A DNA stretch of 64,000 nucleotides from Zoroaster sp. YZ-2022 (taxonomy: Eukaryota > Echinodermata > Asteroidea > Forcipulatida > Zoroasteridae): the NCBI GenBank assembly GCA_029582265.1, contig CM055828.1, positions 868,001 through 932,000 of the forward strand. Direction: 5' to 3'. Below the pieces are notes generated by a model. It saw only the letters and a list, made by a program, of their open reading frames with translations. It was not told the DNA's origin and made no database searches. Shown in pieces: positions 35,614 through 53,342 of this stretch (position 1 is the stretch's first letter; each line of letters starts with the position of its first letter). The position numbers were made by a program, and so were the translations under genes.

Positions 35614-35627
35614 GTTGCCATGGCAAC
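35614..35627. promoter_or_regulatory. palindromic X-box (RFX-type) site
   Basis: GTTGCCATGGCAAC is a perfect 14-bp palindrome matching the RFX transcription-factor X-box consensus. A YY1-like GCCGCCAT (35714-35721) lies 90 bp downstream. No gene is recognised alongside, so a fortuitous or repeat-borne site is possible. Confidence 0.35.
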
Positions 35628-38600
35628 CGTTTAATTTGAACACTATTTTGTTTTCAAAATTAGACAACACTGAGTATTGTGACCACTTCCAATGCATTAT
35701 GGGAATCCAATATGGCCGCCATAACGTTTACATGCAATATCTTGTATTTTGTCCCAAAAATATTATTATTAAAGGTTAGTTATAGTGCTCTCTAGTGATC
35801 TAAGTGACGTCACATTGTTCCTTGTACTGAAGAAAACATTTGTGGCACATTTCATGGCCAACGGATGAATATTTATAAAGTTATGAGAGAAAATTATCAA
35901 AAATGGGTATAGCCCCCCCCCCCCCACAACGGTGACATATGGAAGTTTTCATAGCCTCATTCGATAGATCGTGTCAAACTGAACATACCAACGAAGTTTC
36001 ATGAAAATTGAAAGAAAACAGGCTTGATAGGGTTCTTCAATAAATACGATTCACCTCTATAGCTTTAAAACTGTAAGTGATGTGTACGAGAAACGAATAT
36101 GACTACCCTACTTCATGTTACATTAAATTTTAACTGTACAAAATAGATACGCAATACAGTGACGAGCGATGTGTTCTTGGTTCTATATCTAATTCGTTTA
36201 ATTGGGTTGCGCACCGTTTATCCATGGGCAAAGTTGACTATTACTGGCTCAACTCCAATAGGAAAGGCCCAGTAGTCTTTCTCCTTTCGTTTATTAAAAA
36301 CCATCTCATTTTCCACAATTTTGCTACTTGGTATAGCCATAGGTGACAGGCCACTCGTGCTTAAGTCAACAACAATCAGCCTTTCCTCGCACCCATTGCC
36401 GCCCACTTAGAAAGCAATTTAATTAGAAATCTACCTCATCTACGACTGAGGCAAATTTCATCCGTGGAAAATGATATCTAACTTAGAGATGATGATGGAA
36501 ATGATGTTAATATGATTCGGCCCATCTTATTTACGGCTAAGACTATTGATATTATATTTTTCTCCACATGCAGACTTCATCTATGGAGTGAGATACCAGC
36601 AAAGACCCCTGCTGTATAATTATAGCCGTTAGGCCTAACTCACCACTATTTTTCTAATATTACATGACTTTACCATAAATGTAGGAAGCGAAATAGGTCG
36701 GCAATTGCTCCTCATTTGTTGTGACTCATACAAAAATATTTGAGACACCTTGCCACTCTACGACCATTTTGATATTACACAAAACTAAAAGAGGTTTAGA
36801 CCTATATATTGAGAATAAGTTGCCCTCACAATATTTTATCGAAATGATTTAGGAAAGCTTGGGTTATCCGAATAATAAAAATCAAAACAATGCAAAATAC
36901 CTTTCATTCCCACTCTCAAAATTACTTAAACCCATGATGTTCCAGGTGAGTTTGGTCATAAGATCCATAATTTTCACCCCGGAATCTGGTTTGGTAATTG
37001 TCCTGTATTTAAAATATTGCTATTTTTTCATTCTCCTCAATTATTTTTATGTTGTTATGTTGTTATGTTAACACAAATTTTCACCATGGAAATTTCATTA
37101 GAAATGTTGGTAATTAGCCAACATACCCGACACCGAAAGTCATCCATTAATAAATAATTTATAAAAACTGCATTACATGGGCTGTGCGATGCGTAGCTCT
37201 TTAAGATGGATGCACTTTCTTGGGAATCGTAAACTAATTGTTCAATATTGAATGCTCTCTTGCATGTAGTTCGTGTCCATTTATATTTTGCCTTTAGGTC
37301 AATGTTATTCACTCTATAAACACCGGAGGTTCAATGAAGTTATATTTTAAATGTTTTCTATGAGATCTTTGAACAAGTTGGGGTTTAAAATGCAGTTGTG
37401 CAGGAATGACTATCATAAGACTACAATTCAACTTTGCTGAATTAAATTAGGTAGACTAATTTACAGAAAAAGTACAGTGCATGAATAACAGCCGTGCATA
37501 AATTGGAGGGACCGCTGATTATAGCTTCCATAACGAATAACATAAATTACAAACATCTGTCCAAATTATTCTTTGCATATGTTGTACACGATGATATTCA
37601 ATGTAACAAAAAGGCTCTGTTTATATTATCACGTTCCTTCTCCAGTTAAATGTATTAAAGTGTGCTCGTTTTATGTAGGCCTAAATAATTATTGACACGT
37701 AACAACAGCTCTTTCTATTGGTATTGCATTTCTGAACACATAATCATTGTGAATTTTTGTCTTCATACGATACATGCATACAAGCGAATCATCAGGGGCC
37801 TAAAAAAGGATAACTGAAGGCACAATGGGCCACCATGGGCATACATGATCTTCAACACTATAATTATGTAATACACGAAAGTAAAGCGCCCAAAACATGC
37901 GTCCATTATATCTCAACGTACAGGTATTGTAGTAGTACATTGATTCGCAGTCTAGACGGAAAGTACGATCGATATTACAAGAAAAACAATTCTGTTTAAA
38001 AACTGAAATCAATTTGAACTATCCTTTAGGTGACCCCCCCCCCCCCGGTCTGGCTGAATTCGCGAAGAACTATAATAACGTAAAAAATAAAACATTAGAT
38101 GATATACATTTACCTCATCATCAACATTATTTCATCCCCCTCAAAAATGAATATGTATAACTTTGTACATTTCGCGAAAAATTCAAGGAATTATTACTTT
38201 TGTATTTTATATTGTATTTTATACAATATAAGATACAATTTATTTCTAAAGCTATTACAAATATTTTCAGTCACAATACATAAACACGCATAAAAAGCCT
38301 ACACATGTACATCAACTAAAATAATTCGCAAAATATAAAGCAAGTTATTCTGAGTTCTATTGCCATCTTTAATTCTGCGTCTGTACTGAATGTACTCAAA
38401 AATGATAAAATGTAATATTTCCTTAATTGCCTTTGTAGCAGTTGTGTTTTTAAAAGGACGCTAAATATAAATGAACAGAGCTAAATGAATGATGCTTTTA
38501 TTATCGACATCTTAATGACACATTTTGTTGTGTGATATGTTTACACAAACATGTTAAATAAGTGAGCTATTAATGAAAGCTTGAAGCGACAGTAAATGTC

Positions 38601-40430
38601 ATGTGTTTTGTAAGGGAAATTCAATGATGAAAATACACCATATCTATACTGTATGTTTATTAAAGAAACAAAAATCAGTTATCTGTACAGATAGGGTTGA
38701 AACACATACCTTCTAGTTCGTGGCTATTTTTAGCCATATTTCACAGGTGATGTGTTATTATAACGTTGTTTTGCTGGCCCAGGAACACTTCTATTCTGTC
38801 TAATTATGTCTGTCGTTAGGCGTTCTATTTTAGTCAACTGATGACGTCAATGGCTACTAGCCATGGGGTCGATGGGGGTTTCGTTAGCAACGGTGAACCA
38901 TCCAGGGGAACATAATGCGCATGCCAGGCGGCAAAGAACCATTTACGAAAAATAATCAAATTAGAGTGAGACCACTGCTTTCAATAACAACACTGGCAAT
39001 AATTGCCTTGATAGAGATAGATATAGCTGGAGTAACAATAGTTACATCTAGAACAATAACGCTGAACGGAATAGACAACTGTCAGTGATGATAGAAAAAC
39101 ACTACGTTATTGTATCTAATTGTGCTCATTGAAGATCAATGTATGAGTCATCTAGTTGTATGATAAAGGAGTCCTCCATTGTTGCATTAGTTAAGATACT
39201 CGTGTGCGGTGGAACCATTCACTTAATGAGTATCAAGCCATTTATTCTATTCCATGATAATACATTTCTCATTTGGGACCGTATTCAAACAGCATATTTA
39301 ATCAATCAATCCTTTTAAAATAACAAAATAAGGATATAACGTGGACCAATTTACATCGACACAATCATAGCTGTAGCTGGCAAGGAATCAAACATTGAAT
39401 CAAGACTGTAATGAAGCTACAACAAGGGTAGGCCCCACTGTTCAGACAAAATAAAAACATTACATAACATTGAAGGCGTGAGACTTTTGCCGTCATGTGT
39501 CCATTTGATAATATTACTATTAACGAATGATTATATACATTGAATAAATATACATATTTTTTTTAATTGATGAAATACTTAAAAACCTCAAAAACATCCA
39601 TAAATAAAAATTGCCACTTAACAATACTTTGTGACTATTTTGTCAGTTCTAAGGATAAACAACGCAAATACATACTATGGTTATTAAATGATCATTAAAT
39701 GATCATATAAGTGTATTATATCTCTATTCCATCGGCAATTTCTCTCGCCATTTCATAGGCAAATTTGTCGATACTGGTACACTTACATTTTTCTTGTAAA
39801 AGGGAAGACAGTTATTTTCAAATGAGATGATTTTTATAATAATTTACCGAAACATTGATACAAAAAGTTACTAGGTGACATTATTTGTTTGGCACTGAAT
39901 TTATCATACTGCATTTGTTTATTCACTTATAGCTCGAAAGCATAAGGAAAATAAACGAAAATGGGAAAGTGCCGAAATCCTTGTGGACAGGGGTATATAT
40001 CTGACCAATGGTCACCATAATTCATCCAACAATTTTGCTATAAAAATATGCCATATGTTTCATACATTTACAGCAGTGCAAAATAATAAAGAAAAACAAG
40101 ATAAGAACACTTAATAGTTCTGTTTGAATATAGGTTTTAAAATATGTATCAGATTGCATGACAAAGCATCCATATCAACTCTAAAGCATTTCCCCACTGG
40201 GAGGGTCCCAGATCTCACTCCGTAATTGTAATGTAATCACAACACGGTGTGCTGACTTTTATTCATTTAACAGTCAAAAGTGAAACGGCTCAAAAAGCAC
40301 CAGCGTTTCATTATTCCCTTTGATTTCAAAACTAGATAGAATAAAATCTTATGAAATTCTAAAAGACCGCAGCAAAATAATAGGCATCATATTTCTGAAA
40401 AAACAATTTTGTAGTTTTTAAGTTATGTAA
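35628..40430. other. long stretch without recognisable genes
   Basis: About 4.8 kb of AT-rich DNA with C13-type runs at about 35912 and 38036 and a consensus CRE (TGACGTCA) at 38842-38849. Minus-strand frame 36218-36406 (MVFNKRKEKDYWAFPIGVEP region) has protein-like composition but matches nothing I know. Confidence 0.4.
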
Positions 40431-40525
40431 ATGGTGCTGGCTATGGTGCTGGCCCATACTGCATCCACCAACATGTTCACTGGAAGATCAGCAGTTATTA
40501 TGTGTCCTACAAACGGCCAACATTG
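40431..40525 (+). CDS. possible first coding exon with hydrophobic start
   Basis: ATG at 40431, immediately after an in-frame TAA, opens a frame starting MVLAMVLAHTASTNMF. The frame runs to a strong donor CATTG|GTAAGT at 40525/40526. The hydrophobic start could be a signal peptide. No downstream acceptor or homologous domain was found, so this is speculative and could be chance. Confidence 0.15.
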
Positions 40526-41548
40526 GTAAGTTCACCTGATCTTCATATTTCTCTAGGGAAAAGAGAAAATGTTCTCCCAATATTAAGCGATGTTCGTGAG
40601 TACTGACAGACACGTATTAAATTCGGTGAATAATTCAATCAGTCGGACCACCTGAGAACGTGATATCTCCATCTGTACCAGCTTTTTATCAATTTACACA
40701 GCCTGACTCGAGTGCAAACAGGAGACAGTTTCTTTGGTCGTCTTTTCGTCTCTCTGGGGAAATTAGGAATCTTACAACAGCCCAAAATGTTGTTCATGCA
40801 ATCCCCGTGGTGTTAAACTGCACAGGGGTGAGAGCCGTACGAGGACGAGCTACATAGTATTCAAAATGTCAGAGGTCTTTCTTAGGCCACGCTTCGGCAG
40901 GATGGTTGTTATAAAAAGCACTTGCTAACTGGAACAACTGTGGGAAACATGAAAATATTACCGCTCTGAATAAGATGTCTATAATTAATCACTCAGGTGG
41001 GTTGCATGCTAAAGTCTGACATCAACATATCAATACTTGTTATGCATAGTGTATAACATATGACAATAGGTGTGAATATGTTATAACCATTCTGTAACTT
41101 AATTAATTAAATAATTAAAACAAAATAATAATGCGTACTTGATGACAACCATTCAGTTATTAACCCAGCAAGTTTATCTGCTGAGCAGAGGTACATTTTA
41201 ACCTCTGCTCATCTTAAATCATTTTAAAACGATTCTTCAAAAGTTTAGTTTCCTCATCCACAATAAAAACAATTAAATAAAATATCCGTGTTTTTAATTT
41301 GTCTCTTTAAATTGTAATTGAAATAAGTGTGCCATACGTTTCTTTTCAAGCCTCAAAAATGTCCATAAAATAAGTCGAAATATGCACAAGGCAAACTGTT
41401 GCGCATAGGCTTCAGGTCGGTTTCTGGTCTCCGCGTGCTTGGTCTCAGACTTTTTTATTGCTATAAAATGATGCCCAATTGCAGCCAAATTTAAACTGCT
41501 GGATCGATTGGAATTCTGTGCTGTGCTGTGTTTTAAACGACTTCTCTA
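40526..41548. other. no recognisable feature
   Basis: Frames at 40660-40857 and 41294-41488 are short and motif-free. A weak inverted repeat GAGCAGAGGT / ACCTCTGCTC lies at 41183-41210. Confidence 0.45.
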
Positions 41549-41681
41549 CATAGGGGTATGAACGTTTGCGCGATTTGTGAGGCCTTTCTTAGCCACCATA
41601 CTTTGTGTATGGGAAATTTGGTCTGGTTCCAATAACCGCGTATACATGTATCACGTATTTCACTGGTTGGCAAAAAAAGAT
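41549..41681 (+). repeat. dispersed repeat family D, copy 2
   Basis: ATAGGGGTATGAACGTTTGC, CGATTTGTGAGGCC, TTAGCCACCATAC, GGTTCCAATAACCGC and TATACATGTATCACGTATTT are the reverse complement of 27983-28120 with small differences. Confidence 0.78.
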
Positions 41682-46809
<5,128 letters not shown>

Positions 46810-46834
46810 AAACGGTTCGCGAGCAAAGAAAAAT

Positions 46835-46907
46835 TGGCTGATGCTGGACTCGAACCTGCGACCTCTCGATTACCGTACGAGTGCTCTACCAACTGAGCTA
46901 ACCAGCC
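46835..46907 (-). tRNA. 73-nt tRNA-like gene, nominal anticodon GGT; probable pseudogene
   Basis: On the minus strand exactly 73 bases fold as a tRNA. The acceptor GGCTGGT/ATCAGCC has one GU pair. The D stem is GCTC/GAGC, and the T loop TTCGAGT is canonical. The A box TAGCTCAGTTGG and B box GGTTCGAGTCC are both perfect. The discriminator is A, and a T5 polymerase III terminator follows at 46829-46833. By position the anticodon is GGT (threonine codon ACC). However, position 33 is C instead of the near-invariant U, pair 31-39 is U-U and pair 51-63 is A-A. These defects argue for a tRNA-derived repeat or pseudogene that may still be transcribed. Confidence 0.6.
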
Positions 46908-46941
46908 CCTATGTTGGTGGGCGGTCCTTATATATATATAT

Positions 46942-47580
46942 AACGGCTATCAACAAAAGAATTTACTTTTGACTATATTAACAGACTAAAATCTATATAA
47001 GATCAACACATTTTATATCTGATATCACATTAGCAATTAGCCCTTGACAATATCTGGTGAAATAATTAACTCAATAGTTACACTGAACCCAATATAAGTA
47101 CCTGCAAATTATGTTTTAGGGTGCATTCGGTCTTTCGGAATGTTTGTTTATATTCATTTTCTTAGTAAAGAGAAGATGCTAAGAATGATGGTGGGATTAT
47201 TAGAATTTAGAGTACACTGAGCCGACAGTTTGTTTTGTATTAACACGACCCAGTTCAGTACATTAACTATCCAAAACTTGTGTTTATCTTATGAAATTCT
47301 TTTTCTAAAGGTATTAATCAAGATATTAATCAAGTATTAATCAATGCAATAATTATAATGTTATACTCTCATCGTGTGAAGTAAATGTACCATTGCAGAA
47401 TCATTGGTAAATCATACCATTGCAGACAATTGGACGTTGCTGGCAAATGTTGTGGAACGAAAGAACAATACATAATTATTTCTTTGATTGATAACTGTAA
47501 CTGTCTTTTCTGTAATCATAAACGCTCAAGAATATGACAAGTATAAAATTAAATTAAACAATTCCGAGCGCTACGCACTT
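46942..47580. other. no recognisable feature
   Basis: Spacer between the tRNA-like gene and the satellite. Short direct words (ATTAATCAAGTATTAATCAA) only. Confidence 0.5.
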
Positions 47581-50500
47581 TAAAGATGGACATGGGTGTG
47601 TCGAGTTCCATTAGATAGTATACCACATGTTATGGACACAAGTGTGTCGAGTTCATTTAAAGATAGTATACCGCATATTATGGACACAAGTGTGTCGAGT
47701 TCATTTAAAGATAGTATACCACATATTATGGACACAAGTGTGTTGAGTTCCATTAGATAGTATACCACATATTATGGACACAAGTGTGTCGAGTTCATTT
47801 AAAGATAGTATACCGCATATTATGGACACAAGTGTGTCGAGTTCATTTAAAGATAGTATACCGCATATTATGGACACAAGTGTGTTGAGTTCCATTAGAT
47901 AGTATACCACATGTTATGGACACAAGTGTGTTGAGTTCATTTAAAGATAGTATACCGCACATTATGCACACAAGTGTGTCGAGTTCATTTAAAGATAGTA
48001 TACCGCACATTATGGACACAAGTGTGTTGAGTTCCATTAGATAGTATACCACATGTTATGGACACAAGTGTGTCGAGTTCATTTAAAGATAGTATACCGC
48101 ATATTATGGACACAAGTGTGTTGAGTTCCATTAGATAGTATACCACATGTTATGGACACAAGTGTGTTGAGTTCATTTAAAGATAGTATACCGCACATTA
48201 TGGACACAAGTGTGTCGAGTTCATTTAAAGATAGTATACCGCACATTATGGACACAAGTGTGTCGAGTTCATTTAAAGATAGTATACCGCACATTATGGA
48301 CACAAGTGTGTCGAGTTCATTTAAAGATAGTATACCGCACATTATGGACACAAGTGTGTCGAGTTCATTTAAAGATAGTATACCGCATATTATGGACACA
48401 AGTGTGTTGAGTTCCATTAGATAGTATACCACATGTTATGGACACAAGTGTATCGAGTTCATTTAAAGATAGTATACCGCACATTATGGACACAAGTGGG
48501 TCGAGTTCATTTAAAGATAGTATACCACATATTATGGACACAAGTGTGTTGAGTTCCATTAGATAGTATACCACATGTTATGGACACAAGTGTGTTGAGT
48601 TCATTTAAAGATAGTATACCGCACATTATGTACACAAGTGTGTCGAGTTCCTTTAAAGATAGTATACCGCATATTATGGAAACAAGTGTGTCGAGTTCAT
48701 TTAAAGATAGTATACCGCATATTATGGACACAAGTGTGTCGAGTTCCATTAGATAGTATACCACATATTATGGACACAAGTGTGTCGAGTTCCATTAGAT
48801 AGTATACCACATATTATGGACACAAGTGTGTCGACTTCATTTAAAGATAGTATACCACATATTATGGACACAAGTGTGTCGAGTTCTAGATAGTATACCG
48901 CATATTATGGACACAAGTGTGTCGAGTTCATTTAAAGATAGTTACCGCATACTATGGAAACAAGTGTGTCGATTCCCTTTAAAGATAGTATACCGCATAT
49001 TATGGACACAAGTGTGTCGAGTTCATTTAAAGATAGTATACTGCATATTATGGAAACAAGTGTGTCGAGTTCATTTAAAGATAGTATACCGCATATTATG
49101 GACACAAGTGTGTCGAGTCCCTTTAAAGATAGTATACCGCACATTATGGACACAAGTGTGTCGAGTTCATTTAAAGATAGTATACCACATATTATGGACA
49201 CAAGTGTGTTGAGTTCCATTAGATAGTATACCACATGTTATGGACACAAGTGTGTTGAGTTGTGTTGAGTTCCATTAGATAGTATACCACATATTATGGA
49301 CACAAGTGTGTCGAGTTCATTTAAAGATAGTATACCACATATTATGGACACAAGTGTGTCGAGTTCTAGATAGTATACCGCATATTATGGACACAAGTGT
49401 GTCGAGTTCATTTAAAGATAGTATACCGCATATTATGGACACAAGTGTGTCGAGTTCATTTAAAGATAGTATACCGCATACTATGGACACAAGTGTGTCG
49501 AGTCCCTTTCAAGATAGTATACCGCATATTATGGACACAAGTGTGTCGAGTCCCTTTCAAGATAGTATACCGCATATTATGGACACAACTGTGTCGAGTC
49601 CCTTTCAAGATAGTATACCGCATATTATGGAAACAAGTGTGTCGAGTCCCTTTCAAGATAGTATACCGCATATTATGGACACAAGTGTGTCGAGTTCCTT
49701 TAAAGATAGTATACCGCATATTATGGACACAAGTGTGTCGAGTACCTTTAAAGATAGTATACCGCATATTATGGACACAAGTGTATTGAGTTCATTTAAA
49801 GATAGTATACCGCATATTATGGACACAAGTGTATTGAGTTCATTTAAAGATAGTATACCGCATATTATGGACACAAGTGTGTCGAGTTCCATTAGATAGT
49901 ATACCGCATACTATGAAACAAGTGTGTCGAGGCCCTTTAAAGATAGTATACCGCATATTATGGACACAAGTGTGTTTAGTTCCATTAGATAGTATACCGC
50001 ATACTATGGAAACAAGTGTGTCGAGTCCCTTTAAAAATAGTATACCGCATATTATAGACACAATTGTGTCGAGTTCCATTAGATAGTATACCGCATATTA
50101 TGGACACAAGTGTGTCGATTCCCTTTAAAGATAGTATACTGCATATTATGGACACAAGTGTGTCGATTCCCTTTAAAGATAGTATACTGCATATTATGGA
50201 CACAAGTGTGTCGATTCCCTTTAAAGATAGTATACCGCATATTATGGACACAACTGTGTCGAGTCCCTTTCAAGATAGTATACCGCATATTATGGAAACA
50301 ACTGTGTCGAGTCCCTTTCAAGATAGTATACCGCATATTATGGACACAAGTGTGTCGAGTTCCTTTAAAGATAGTATACCGCATATTATGGACACAAGTG
50401 TATTGAGTTCATTTAAAGATAGTATACCGCATATTATGGACACAAGTGTATTGAGTTCATTTAAAGATAGTATACCGCATATTATGGACACAAGTGTGTC

Positions 50501-51945
50501 GAGTTCCATTAGATAGTATACCGCATACTATGAAACAAGTGTGTCGAGGCCCTTTAAAGATAGTATACCGCATATTATGGACACAAGTGTGTTTAGTTCC
50601 ATTAGATAGTATACCGCATACTATGGAAACAAGTGTGTCGAGTCCCTTTAAAAATAGTATACCGCATATTATAGACACAATTGTGTCGAGTTCCATTAGA
50701 TAGTATACCGCATATTATGGACACAAGTGTGTCGATTCCCTTTAAAGATAGTATACCGCATATTATGGACACAAGTGTGTCGATTCCCTTTAAAGATAGT
50801 ATACTGCATATTATGGACACAAGTGTGTCGATTCCCTTTAAAGATAGTATACTGCATATTATGGACACAAGTGTGTCGATTCCCTTTAAAGATAGTATAC
50901 CGCATATTATAGACACAAGTGTGTCGAGTTCCATTAGATAGTATACCGCATATTATGGACACAAGTGTGTCGAGTTCATTTAAAGATAGTATACCACATA
51001 TTATGGACACAACTGTGTCGAGTTCCTTTAAAGATAGTATACCGCATATTATGGACACAACTGTGTCGAGTTCCTTTAAAGATAGTATACCGCATATTAT
51101 GGACACAAGTGTGTCGAGTTCCTTTAAAGATAGTATACCACATATTATGGACACAAGTGTATCGAGTTCATTTAAAGATAGTATACCGCATATTATAGAC
51201 ACAAGTGTGTCGAGTTCCATTAGATAGTATACCACATATTATGGACACAAGTGTGTCGAGTTCATTTAAAGATAGTATACCACATATTATGGACACAACT
51301 GTGTCGAGTTCCTTTAAAGATAGTATACCGCATATTATGGACACAACTGTGTCGAGTTCCTTTAAAGATAGTATACCGCATATTATGGACACAAGTGTGT
51401 CGAGTTCCTTTAAAGATAGTATACCACATGTTATGGACACAAGTGTGTCGAGTTCATTTAAAGATAGTATACCACATATTATGGACACAACTGTGTCGAG
51501 TTCCTTTAAAGATAGTATACCGCATATTATGGACACAACTGTGTCGAGTTCCTTTAAAGATAGTATACCGCATATTATGGACACAAGTGTGTCGAGTTCC
51601 TTTAAAGATAGTATACCGCATATTATGGAGACAAGTGTGTCGAGTTCATTTAAAGATAGTATACCGCATATTATGGAAACAAGTGTGTTTAGTTCCACTG
51701 AAGATAGTATACCGCATATTATGGACACAAGTGTGTTGAGTTCCTTTAAAGATAGTATACCGCATATTATGGACACAAGTTTGTTTAGTTCCATTGAAGA
51801 TAGTATACCGCATATTATGGACACAAGTGTGTTGAGTTCATTTAAAGATAGTATTCCGCATATTATGGAAACAAGTGTGTTGAGTTCCATTAGATAGTAT
51901 ACCGCATTATTATGGACACAAGTGTGGTGAGTTCCATTAGATAGT
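47581..51945. repeat. satellite of 48/46-bp units, about 92 copies, with higher-order repeats
   Basis: The basic 48-bp unit is ATTATGGACACAAGTGTGTC, then GAGTTCATTTAAAG and ATAGTATACCGCAT. A 46-bp variant has TTCCATTAGATAG in place of TTCATTTAAAGATAG. Each unit holds a dyad, GACACAAGTGTGTC. Higher-order structure is visible. Units group as 46+48+48 (142 bp) near 47700-48760. A 617-bp period links 49840-50086 with 50457-50703. A 286-bp period (five 48s and one 46) links 50919 with 51205. Because 48 is divisible by three and the unit has no stop, open frames up to 261 codons arise on both strands. I do not regard them as genes. Confidence 0.95.
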
Positions 51946-53016
51946 AACCTCATATTGTAATATGATACATGGGACGTATACGTTTCCTTTGATTAAATGC
52001 GAATGAGGTTGTCACTTCGTATTTTAATAACTCATTTGACTACCCAATAAATAAGTCAATGGCGGTGCTGCAGAGGCGGCTAACCCTCTGGGTATAAGTG
52101 GGATGTTTCCTGTGTGAGGACAGCATAGCATACACAACAGGTCAGTTGAGTGGTGAGTTGATGAAGGACGGTTTCTGCCATTAAGAGTATATGCATAATG
52201 TAATTTCACATTATTAACTATTTTATGTGGCAATAACGTATGTATAAATACTATAGGCCTACACCCTGATAAGTCACGAATGGTAAATAATAATTATACG
52301 TATACTAGTTCTATACACAACTAAACCTCTCAAATGCAACATCTAATAACTCCACAAGGCAGTGTGTACAAGACGTAGGAACGACATCAAATATCAATAT
52401 AACAAATTGCTTAGCAGATAAAATTGCTTACCAAATTTCTTTAATTACCAGCCAAACTTTCACACAAAATTATGCATTTTAGCTGGTAGTCTGTTTTATT
52501 TTGCTTAGCAAAATTCTCTGAATGCAATTCTCTCTTGTAGGCTACACCTGTACTACCAAAAGTATGCTAAATTATGTGCTCTTTGTACAACCCTTTTGAC
52601 ACTGCCTCTCATGTCTTAAACGGTTGCATGGAATGTAAGAATATATACTGTCAGACACGACTGAGTAGAATACCTTATAAGAACTCCTACTGGTAAAAAT
52701 AATAATCAGTGCGTCTGTCTTAAAGATGGACTAAACCGAGAACTCTCACATTAAATTGACTATCGAACCTTGTTTATGTTGTGTTCAGGTAACAATTTAT
52801 TGTTGTGGTCATGTTTTTCTCTATATAATTTTGTTGCAATTTGACCGAAAAAATTAGACCCCGCTTCTTCGATTTTTGAAATTTCCCGACCTGCACTGGT
52901 TCCCGACAAAGACCCATTGAAAATCCACTATGAAATCCACGATATAGTACCAGCGGACTTGTAAACCAGCGAAAAGGGATGACGTATAACCCATGAGCAC
53001 CCGAGAGTAAACAGAA
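51946..53016. other. no gene; 5' flank of the THAP frame
   Basis: No domain recognised. The frames at 52024-52233 and 52854-53048 on the minus strand show no motif. Confidence 0.45.
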
Positions 53017-53034
53017 GACGCCATGTTACTTCCG
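53017..53034. promoter_or_regulatory. YY1-like plus ETS-like site pair
   Basis: GCCATGTT (53020-53027; reverse complement AACATGGC, YY1-like) directly abuts ACTTCCG (53028-53034, ETS core). The pair lies about 90 bp upstream of the THAP ATG. Such pairs are common at TATA-less housekeeping promoters in animals. A role here is inference. Confidence 0.3.
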
Positions 53035-53123
53035 TGTATATTATACATGCGTTTTCATGCGTCAGCAGAGGCATGAAGTTTTTATGAAGCTTTTTTTCGA
53101 CGTTGTTGTGTAACAGTTATATA

Positions 53124-53342
53124 ATGCCGACTTCATGTGTTGATGGTGGATGCCCTAGAAATAGTATTAAGAATCCAGAGACTCATTTTTTTCAATTTCC
53201 GCGGGATCCTGCGATATCAAAGGAATGGGTGAAGTTCGTGAATAATACACGAAAGGATTTCACCTTCATGCCAAAATTCCTGGATCCGCCCCTGCTGATA
53301 TTTGCCTGTTTTTATCACTTTATCTGGCTCCCGTGTATTTAA
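53124..53342 (+). CDS. THAP-type zinc finger, N-terminal half
   Basis: From ATG 53124 the frame begins MPTSCVDGGCPRNS and continues THFFQFPRDPAISKEWVKFV and NTRKDF. This matches the first half of the C2CH THAP DNA-binding domain: the two cysteines (residues 5 and 10), the F-x-FP block and the invariant tryptophan are all in place. The second half (Cys-x2-His and the AVPTIF-type end) is missing. After RKDFTF the frame runs into TCCTGGATCCGCCCCTG, whose reverse complement resembles GGCGGATCCAGGGGC at 11111-11125, suggesting a repeat sequence. THAP proteins bind DNA and are often derived from P-element transposases. It may be a first exon, or a copy cut off by a transposon. Confidence 0.7.
   Translation: MPTSCVDGGCPRNSIKNPETHFFQFPRDPAISKEWVKFVNNTRKDFTFMPKFLDPPLLIFACFYHFIWLPCI

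Noticed and set aside
36218..36406. Minus-strand frame with protein-like composition
   Set aside because: No recognisable domain, no clear splice sites and no neighbour to support it.
47581..51945. Many open frames of 60-261 codons over the satellite
   Set aside because: They result from a stop-free 48-bp unit read in several frames on both strands, and 46-bp variants break them at random.
47581..51945. CRISPR-like array
   Set aside because: There are no unique spacers between units; the whole unit is repeated, in an animal genome without Cas genes.
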